Below the pieces are notes generated by a model, which saw only the letters and a program-made list of their open reading frames with translations, had not been told where the DNA came from and did not search any database. A program made the position numbers and the translations under genes. A stretch of DNA of 64,000 bases from Nageia nagi (taxonomy: Eukaryota; Pinophyta): contig JBITNC010000001.1 of assembly GCA_050084985.1 (NCBI GenBank), positions 182,280,001 through 182,344,000 on the forward strand, in the 5' to 3' direction. Shown here in pieces: positions 57,051 through 64,000 of the stretch (position 1 is the first letter of the stretch; every line of letters starts with the position of its first letter).

Positions 57051-57398
57051 TAGCCATTGTGTTCATCATCTAATCTTTCATTAAGGTCATTGTATTAAGA
57101 GATATTGTTGTTGCAAAGCAAGAACCCCCATTGTCTTCACTACTTTCACATCATTGACAACATTCATGTAGTAAAGCATGTCATTGATGACTTTCAACAT
57201 TGAGTATTTTTGGTATTCCAAAATCTTTTATGAAAATTAATAGATCAAATTTCTCAATTTTGTACATTCCCATTCTTGTCTCTGCAATCTAAGGCTATTT
57301 TTTTGATTTTACCATACCTTCACCTACTTCCAAAGGTCTAATTTCATATCTAGGATAAGTAATTATGAATTTATTCATGTATAATCCAAATTGGATCA
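57051..57398. other. Spacer between elements 5 and 6
   Basis: No recognisable coding on either strand beyond short fragments. It may contain the 5' remainder of element 5. Confidence 0.4.
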
Positions 57399-57988
57399 TG
57401 TTAGGTTGTTCTTTATAGGAGAAGTATTCATTCCAAAGGTATCTATGCTTAGAGATAGGTCAAAGAATGAAATTTGGAGTTGATCAACATACAAAACCAT
57501 GCTACCAACAATATGCAACAATATATTCAGGCTAGTAATGGTGTGCATCTTGATGAGTTAGTAGGGGAAATCAAAGTGATATTATTATTTTGGAATTTTT
57601 AAAGAGTTTAGGATTTTGGAATTGTAAGAATTTGAAGGAAGACTAAGAGTCATTATAGAGTTTTTGTACTTCTAAAATTGTTCTTGTTTCTATAGGATAT
57701 TGTATTGCCATTATTTTGATGGTATTTCTCTATGCATGTAATATTATAATGTACATAGGTAATGAGAAGAGAAGGCTACAATTCTATGCTAGATTAGCCC
57801 ATATTGGATGAAATAGGGTAAATCATTATGTTGATCTTGTTATCTATTTGAGATTTCTAGCTTATAGGTTTACATCATGCAAATTTGGATTTATATACAA
57901 TATGTATGATCTCATAATGGTGAATATTTTTTTCATTTGAATTTGTAAGTGAGGATTTGAGTATGCTATAATCATCTGATGATTACAG
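57399..57988 (+). repeat. Putative element 6 5' LTR
   Basis: Bounded on the left by similarity to 62508 and on the right by a primer-binding-site-like AATATCAGAGC. Only its first ~140 bp align with the 3' copy, so the 3' LTR is probably truncated, or the boundary is wrong. Confidence 0.5.
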
Positions 57989-58084
57989 ATCATGCAATAT
58001 CAGAGCTTATGTATGCAAAATTTGTGGTGAAAATTTTTAGAATTTTAGGTGACCACCTAAGTGTTTTTTTTTTATGTTTAGAAG

Positions 58085-58720
58085 GAAATATTAAAGCCAA
58101 TTTTGATTATAGAAGATCTTGAGATTGATCAAAGGTGCAAAGTGAGACATCAAGATGTAGTTAGAATACTCAATTCATCATCTTTATCAAATCAAGTTCC
58201 ATTCAAGGTGGAGGCCAAAGTGGATATTCCTACTTTTGGAGGAGAGGTTGATGCAGAAAAGTTGAATAATTGGTTAAAGCAATTAGAGGTTTATTTTAAA
58301 ATTCATGGTGTTATAAATGATGTTGATAAAATATCTTTTGCTAGATTAAAGATGAGTGGACATACTTTAGTCTAGTGGGAAAACCATATAAAAACTCTTA
58401 GTCATGAATACTAATCTAAAATATCTTTTTATAATGAATTAGAGGAGTTTTTTAAGAGATCAATTTTATCCATTAGGATATCATAATAAAAAATTGATGA
58501 AATGACAATTATTTAGACAACAAAGAGGGAAAATAGTTCAAGAATACACTATGAAATTTAGGAAACAAGATACTTTGCTTTGGGTTTCACTAAAAGATCC
58601 TTAACCTTTAATGAAGTACATTGAAGGTTTACACAGCCATTTTCAAAAGACTATCATATTGTTTAATACTATTAATCTTTAATACTTAGAGGAGGATGGT
58701 AAAGTAAGAAGACAATATGA
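58085..58720 (+). pseudogene. Element 6 gag
   Basis: Starts around MIIEDLEIDQRCKVRHQDV (58103). VEAKVDIPTFGGEVDAEKLN and WLKQLEVYFKIHGV, then ISFARLKMSGHTLVXWE, match chromovirus gags (I-P-x-F-x-G-x-x-D-P-x-x-x-x-x-W-L-x-x-x-E-x-x-F). A stop at 58373 and later frameshifts break it. A Lys/Ser-rich stretch and HCSHCDK-like finger remnant lie near 58840-58870. Gag would package element RNA. Confidence 0.72.
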
Positions 58721-59079
58721 TGAATCCAAGAAGGCTTCTAATTCAAGTGGAGGACAAGAGAAAGGTAAATCTCAAGATAAAGGCAAAGGTAAGAAAGAAA
58801 CTAAGACCACTAATATTTCAAATAAAGAAGATGATAGTAGGCATTGTAGTCATTGTGATAAGATGGTCATGTTGATGATAAATGTTAAAAATTACATCCA
58901 GAATTACATCCATATAAGTATAAGAATAAGGATAAAACTAATGCTATGGTTCTTAGATGTGAAGATATTGAGGGAAGTTCATATGTTGATGAGAAAATAA
59001 ATTATTTAGACATTCAAAAGTTTAAAGAACCTTCATATATTGAATAATAAAGGATTCAATTATTTCACCTCAAAATCCA

Positions 59080-59400
59080 AATAAAGAAAACCAAAGTAGA
59101 TCGCATTGTTGATCCAAGTTCTCAAGCAAATTTGATTTTAGACTCGATGGTAAGTAATTTAGAATTGGAAACTTTCAACCATTCAAATCCATATCCTTTG
59201 GGTTGGTTGCATTGGAATGCTAGTTTATAATTCACTAAATAATGTAAGTTAAAATTTGCTATTTGTGCAAAGTACATTGATGAAGTTGTGGTTTATGTTG
59301 TTCCTTTAGACATTTATGGTGTTATTCTTGGTAACCCTTATATATGGGATAGAGATGGTATCTATTATAGAAGATTAAACAAATTATGATTAATGAAATA
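59080..59400 (+). pseudogene. Element 6 protease region
   Basis: DRIVDPSSQANLILDSMV near 59100-59157 corresponds to the retropepsin active region (V-D-x-G-S-x-x-N-F-I); the D-x-G has become D-P-S. Further on YVVPLDIYGVILG and PYIWDRDG near 59300-59355 fit the family's D-V-V-L-G-x-P-W-L. Decayed. Confidence 0.55.
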
Positions 59401-59689
59401 TGGAAAGGTGTTTCTAGCTAGTGTACATAAAAGAAATAAAAAGCTACCTTTGGTCACTTCCAATTAGGTAAAACATCTTATGAATGATTCTAAAATATTT
59501 GTTCTAATCATGGTGAAAATGAGAGCCTTGGGTGAGGTGAATATCATACTAGTAGTGGTGTGCAATAATGATTGTAGGACATTAGCGGTATGCAAAAAAG
59601 AAAAATAAATGTAGAATTTGATCTAAGAGTTTACTAATTTGTTTATCAAGCCACAAGGATTACCTCCTATATGTAATATACAACATGAT

Positions 59690-60410
59690 ATTTAGTTGTT
59701 ACCTGATGCTTCATTTCCCAACATAGCATTGTATCAAAAAAATATTTTGGAACAATAGGAGATAAAGAGGAACATTCAAGAGTTGGTTGATCAAAGTGTG
59801 ATTAGATCAAGTACATATCGATGTGGATCACCTATTGTTTTGGTTCATAAGAAAGATCAAACATGGAGAATGTGCATTAACTATAAAGCATTTAACAAAG
59901 TCACCATAAAAAATCTCTATCCTTTTCCTTATATATATGATCTTTTGTATCAATTGCAAGGGATAAGATTCTTCACAAAACTAGACTTGAGGAGTGGATA
60001 TCACCAAGTTCAAATCAAGGAGGAGGATATTTGGAAGACTACATTCAAAACAAGATAAGGCCTATTTGAGTGGATTATTTTTCCATTTGGTTTGTGCAAT
60101 GTACCAACCATATTTATGAAGGTTATGAATGATGTGCTTCTTCCATTTATTGATTCTTTTGTTGTTGTATACATGATTGATATTCTTGTTTATAGTTCTA
60201 CTTCTAAAAAACATGTTATACATATTAGACAAGTTTTTCAAGCTTTATATATGGAGAAGTTGTTGTTGATGAATTCAAAATGTGAGTTTGGAAAAGAGTG
60301 TTTGGTGTATTTGGAACATTTTGTTGGTCATGGAAAACTTATGATAGATCCTAGTAAGTGCTATAGTAGTTTGGCCAAGGCCATCTACTGGAAGTAAAGT
60401 GAGGAGTTTC
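59690..60410 (+). pseudogene. Element 6 reverse transcriptase
   Basis: Chromovirus-type RT: LVDQSVIRSSTYRCGSPIVL from 59786, WRMCINYKAFNKVTIKNLYP, FFTKLDLRSGYHQVQIKEED, then after a TAA at 60056 FPFGLCNVPTIFMKVMNDVL and the catalytic region VVVYMIDILVYSS near 60154-60190. The catalytic Y-x-D-D is Y-M-I-D, so one essential Asp is lost. KCEFGKECLVYLEHFVGHGK and a further partial segment follow, ending at 60395. Confidence 0.88.
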
Positions 60411-60780
60411 TTAGGTGTTTTCAAATATTTGAGAAAGTTTTACAATGGGTGAAACAACAACAAACATCTTTTGATGCCTTGAAGAAAAAGATTATTAGTA
60501 CACCTATGTTAGCACTTTCTAATTTGTAGAATCCATTTGAAGTGGAGATTGATGCAACTAACTATGCCATGGGAGACATATTGTTACAAGAAGGTAAACT
60601 AATTTCCTATCATTCTAAAAACTTTAGTGAGGCTATTTTGAATTATCCTATTTATGATAAGAAAATGTATGCATTAGTTCAAGCTATTAAAAAATGGAAA
60701 CATTACTTAATGGGGAAAGAAACAATCATTCATACTAATCATAAACCATTAAAGTATTTATAAACTCAATTAAAATTGCA
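60411..60780 (+). pseudogene. Element 6 RNase H
   Basis: QQTSFDALKKKIISTPMLALS near 60460-60520, then FEVEIDATNYAMGDILLQEG near 60538 with the catalytic Asp (E-x-D-A), LISYHSKNFSEAILNYP and YALVQAIKKWKHYLMGKE, ending HTNHKPLKYL at 60762. Typical gypsy RNase H order, with a stop at 60528. Confidence 0.85.
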
Positions 60781-61129
60781 ACAAACTAGACACTATAGAT
60801 GGATGGGTTTTTCTCCAACAATTTCATCTAGTGATCAAGTATAAGAAAGGAATATAGAATAAGGTTACTAACATGGTTTATATACCACTAGTAACTATAT
60901 ATTCCACATTGTCAACAACATATAATACCAATTTTAGGCCATTAGTAGTGTGAAAATGTGGGTCAATGAGTTCCCTCTTAGTGCTAAGATTTCTTCCTTT
61001 TCTTTTTGATTCATTTTTAGAGGCATATGTATAGGATCCTAACTTCATAGAGGTGTATGAGAAATTATCTTTATCTAGGTCTAAGTATGAGGGCTTTGAT
61101 GATTTTCATATGTAAAATAGAATTATTTA

Positions 61130-62140
61130 ATATTTTAATGCATTACATGTACATGTAGGTTAAATGATTGGACAAATTAGAGAAGTACATACTTCAAAGA
61201 TTGTAGGACATTTTGGGGTTAGAAAGACATTGTACAATTTACAAAAGTATGTATATTAAGCAAAGATGTGAAATCAAGTTGCCAAGTACATAAGGGAGTG
61301 TTCTTTATGTTGCATTAGTAACCCAAGTAATAGAAAATTGGGTTTGTATCAGGCACTTCCCATACCTTCACATCCATGGGAGTGTATCTAAATGGATTTT
61401 GTGGGAGTGTTTCCTATGACTAATAAGGATCATGACTATTTATTTGTTATTGTAGATATATTTAGCAAGATTTGTGTTTTGATTCTATATAAGAAGACTA
61501 TAATAGGATAAGATGCTACAAATTTATTTTTTTCTCATATTTGGATTTATTTTGGATTGCCTACTTTTATTGTTCTAGATAGAGATAGTAGATTTTTGGG
61601 CAAGTTTTGGACATTTTATGGAAATATGGATAGAAGGTTGAAGAGTAGTACTACCTTTCATCCTCAAATGGATGGAAAAATTGAGGTGGTGAATAGGATA
61701 GTGGTTCAACTCTTAAGGGGTTATTATGGAAAGCATATTAAGTTTTGGGATGAACATCTTGAATATATCCAACATTCATACAATAGGAAAATTCATTCTT
61801 TAATTAATAAGAGTCATTTTGAGACTTGTTTTGATTATTTACCACCTTCACCTTTTGATTATGTGTTTGGGAAACAAAAAGATGAAGAAGAATCACTTGA
61901 GATAGAGGAAAAGTAAGTTGAAAAATTTATTGAAAAGATTAACCAAATTCATTTGAAAGTCCAAGAGAAACTTGAGACAAGTTGAGCTAAGTACTATATG
62001 AGACATGAAAAATATAGATTTGACCATATGTTTCATGTAGGATACCATGTTTGGTTGCATATTAGTAAGGATAGGTTACAAGGACCAGCCAAGAAGTTGA
62101 AGCCTATATGGTATGGACCATTTGAAATTATGGATCAAGT
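61130..62140 (+). pseudogene. Element 6 integrase
   Basis: Zinc-binding part: IVGHFGVRKTLYNLQK near 61200 and YIRECSLCCISN near 61286. Core: MDFVGVFPMTNKDHDYLFVI near 61395 (first Asp), then LPTFIVLDRDSRFLGKFW near 61555 (second Asp), FHPQMDGKIEVVNR near 61660 (catalytic Glu region; usual form F-H-P-Q-T-D-G-Q-T-E-V-V-N-R), WDEHLEYIQHSYN near 61748. C-terminal: FHVGYHVWLHISKDRLQG near 62030-62085 and PIWYGPFEIMD. Stops at 61314, 61387, 61509, 61914 and 61985 inactivate it. Confidence 0.87.
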
Positions 62141-62155
62141 GAGAATTATTTTTGA

Positions 62156-62503
62156 TTGAATCTACCAACATATATGAACATGTATTTAGTTGTGAATGTG
62201 GAATATTTGAAAATGTATGAGCCATCTATGCTAACTGAAGACGAAGTAGGTTTATATCATATTTTACCATCTTTTGATGACTTAGCTCTTAATACTATGG
62301 ATGAACTCAAGGAGGATTCCATATTACAAAAGAAGGTTCATGATACAAAAAGAGATGAGATAGAGCTATGGTTGGTTGGATTAAAAGAAAAAAAGCCTAC
62401 TAAAGTAAAGTTGATAGATAAGTCTAGAGTTGGAGAGTTGTATTCTTATGTATGTATTATGATACCAAATACCTTCTCATTAGGGAGGTATGATATGAAT
62501 TAG
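62156..62503 (+). pseudogene. Element 6 pol C-terminal tail
   Basis: An open stretch of 115 codons after integrase, beginning LPTYMNMYLVVNVEYLKMYEP, the tail found downstream of the integrase GPY/F module in chromoviruses. A chromodomain would be expected next; the ending with AIRYD-like residues is absent and the acidic/Lys-rich remainder is not clearly a chromodomain. It ends just before the putative 3' LTR. Confidence 0.6.
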
Positions 62504-62507
62504 ATCA

Positions 62508-62690
62508 TGTCAAGTTGTTATATGCAGGAGAAATACTCATTCCAAAGGTATCTATGCTTGGAGATAGACCAAAGACTAAAAATGGAGTCGAGCAATGTAT
62601 AGAACCACACCACCAATGATGTGCAACCACAAGGGGTCACTATTATAGATTGTAAATACCACATGAGTCCTATGAGGGGGTATTTTTAAT
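62508..62690 (+). repeat. Putative element 6 3' LTR, truncated
   Basis: Similar to 57399-57540 for about 140 bp (roughly 75% by eye), then unrelated. The remaining LTR appears deleted or replaced. Confidence 0.5.
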
Positions 62691-62880
62691 TTCAAGTTGA
62701 TCTATTGGTATATTAGTAAGTCATTTATAAAGGGAGGGGGTTGGGGTATTTAAAATTAATGAAAACAATATATCCATATTAAATAAGGGGTTGGGGGGAG
62801 AGGGGGATGGAAGAATAAGGGGTGAGGTGTTAAAGTGATAGTATGGGAGAGGGTTGGGGAGTGGGTGTTATATTCAATTT
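62691..62880. other. G-rich tract
   Basis: Several G runs in an otherwise AT-rich setting, notably GGGGTTGGGGGGAGAGGGGG at 62787-62806, and more runs near 62720 and 62845. Capable in principle of forming G-quadruplexes. Confidence 0.8.
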
Positions 62881-64000
62881 TATAGTCTAAATTTATTATA
62901 ACTTTAAGTTTTCAAAATATCAACTATCTCAATAACCATTTTATATTTTTTATTTAGCTAATTATAAACTCCTTTGAACTATTTTCTATTATAAATTGTT
63001 ATAAGCAAGATAATTCAAAAAATAATCTATGCATTTTTAAAAATATTATAAAAACATTGATACAAAATATATGAGAACCAAAATATAAATTTTAATGAAT
63101 AAAAAGATTTTATTCATTAAAATATAATAATTTATTATTATAAAATATAATGAATATGAATAAATGCTATCAAACATATTTAATATGTTAGGTTGTTAAA
63201 TCACCATAGGATTTGGGAAGATGGTTTGAGGGAGCATTAATTTATAGCTATGGCATCAACCACCATGCATGGTTGAAATTTGACATCAGTATTGAACATT
63301 TTTGAACTTTAAACATTTTTACACATATATTACCATCAAAAAATACATATATAATAAATAAAAAAATTAAATTCATTAATTTTTTAAAATATATATTTAT
63401 GATATCAATATTTGTATGTTTATCTTATTTAAAATATTTATATATTTTTTAAAATATTTATTTTTAATCCAAAATAATTTTATTATATTATTTATTACAT
63501 TTCAAAGAACATAAAAGAATCTAAGTGTATATTAATAACTATTACAATATTAAAACCTTTATAAAAATTTGTTAACAAGAAGGCTAGCACCATGATACCC
63601 ATTACCAACCATTGTCTAGAAAAACTAAAATGCTAAACTTACTTAGAAACCCTATTTCAAAGTCTTATAAGCAAACCCTAATATAGTCTTGAAGTTGTTT
63701 GGAGACTTGAAGTTTAGCTTTATCATGATCCCCTATTTCATCTTCTCATCTTTTGCATCTCTTACTTAAGTATTTTAGCATTGGATATTTATATTGAGTA
63801 TTTCAACACCTAAAGGTATCATTTAAGTGTGTGAGAGATTACTTTTATCAATTAAGTATTTAAACTTATTGAACATTCCATCCTAATCTCTAGGCTTTTG
63901 ATTATATCAATTGAATAGGCAAGTAGTTGATTAAAACCTTTATTTTTTGGAACTCTATATAACCAATATAGGGGCATCTTCATTTACAATTATTGAATTA
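62881..64000. other. AT-rich terminal stretch, no gene seen
   Basis: Very AT-rich, with many short TTATTT/AAATAA strings; no protein family, RNA gene or LTR boundary recognised. Confidence 0.6.

Larger units (their letters stand above)
57399..62690 (+). mobile_element. Element 6: chromovirus-like gypsy relic
   Basis: A plus-strand Ty3/gypsy element of a different lineage. A putative 5' LTR starts at 57399 (TGTTAGGTTG); its first ~140 bp match 62508-62640 (TGTCAAGTTG), notably ATTCCAAAGGTATCTATGCTT in both. Near 57990 is a decayed initiator-Met-type primer-binding site (AATATCAGAGCTTATG). Then gag (58103-58700), protease region (about 59090-59400), RT (59700-60400), RNase H (60540-60765), integrase (61140-62130) and a C-terminal tail. 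RT motifs such as LRSGYHQVQIKEEDIWKT fit the chromovirus branch, perhaps Reina-like. Stops throughout. Confidence 0.82.

Overview
The window looks like intergenic DNA from a large, AT-rich plant nuclear genome. I see no intact host gene, rRNA or tRNA. Nearly everything recognisable is an LTR retrotransposon, many of them nested in one another. The land-plant assignment rests on Tat-like Ty3/gypsy elements with two RNase H domains, antisense plant-mobile-domain (PMD) genes inside those elements, and pentatricopeptide-repeat (PPR) remnants. Frequent PPR debris and very long elements would suit a gymnosperm, but that is a weak inference.

Layout. 1-2270: an AG microsatellite and a wrecked Ty1/copia element with an inverted integrase piece. 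2400-3700: an antisense gypsy reverse transcriptase (RT) relic. 3720-5345: antisense PPR debris, including a four-copy ~108 bp tandem array. 5994-21440: element 1, a 15.4 kb Tat-like element with 846 bp LTRs and 5 bp target-site duplication (TSD) CTTTG. 21446-25173, 31577-32323 and 47611-48313: pieces of an older Tat-like element (element 4) into which the younger ones inserted; its 3' LTR starts at 48314. 25174-31576: element 3, a 6.4 kb gag-only element with TSD ACACA. 32324-47610: element 2, a 15.3 kb relative of element 1 with ~1130 bp LTRs and TSD CATAG, inserted in a ~190 bp tandem repeat of element 4. 49000-50210: more PPR debris with hairpins. 50415-51455: two LTR copies arranged as a giant inverted repeat. 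51480-52320: a gag relic. 52319-57050: element 5, a minus-strand Tat-like element that retains integrase. 57399-62690: element 6, a decayed plus-strand chromovirus-like gypsy element. 62690-64000: G-rich then AT-rich sequence without genes.

How the parts relate. Elements 1 and 2 share a single gag-protease-RT frame, the same early nonsense codons, the same loss of integrase at an A-rich repeat, and an antisense PMD gene whose first exon is exactly 17 codons followed by a GT-AG intron. Both have proper LTRs and TSDs, so they were probably mobilised in trans. Element 3 carries only a gag-type frame. Each of these three families has its own CG-containing short palindromes, placed in the LTRs and in the internal ends next to them. 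That is the most unusual pattern in the window. All coding regions are broken by stops or frameshifts; identities quoted are by eye.
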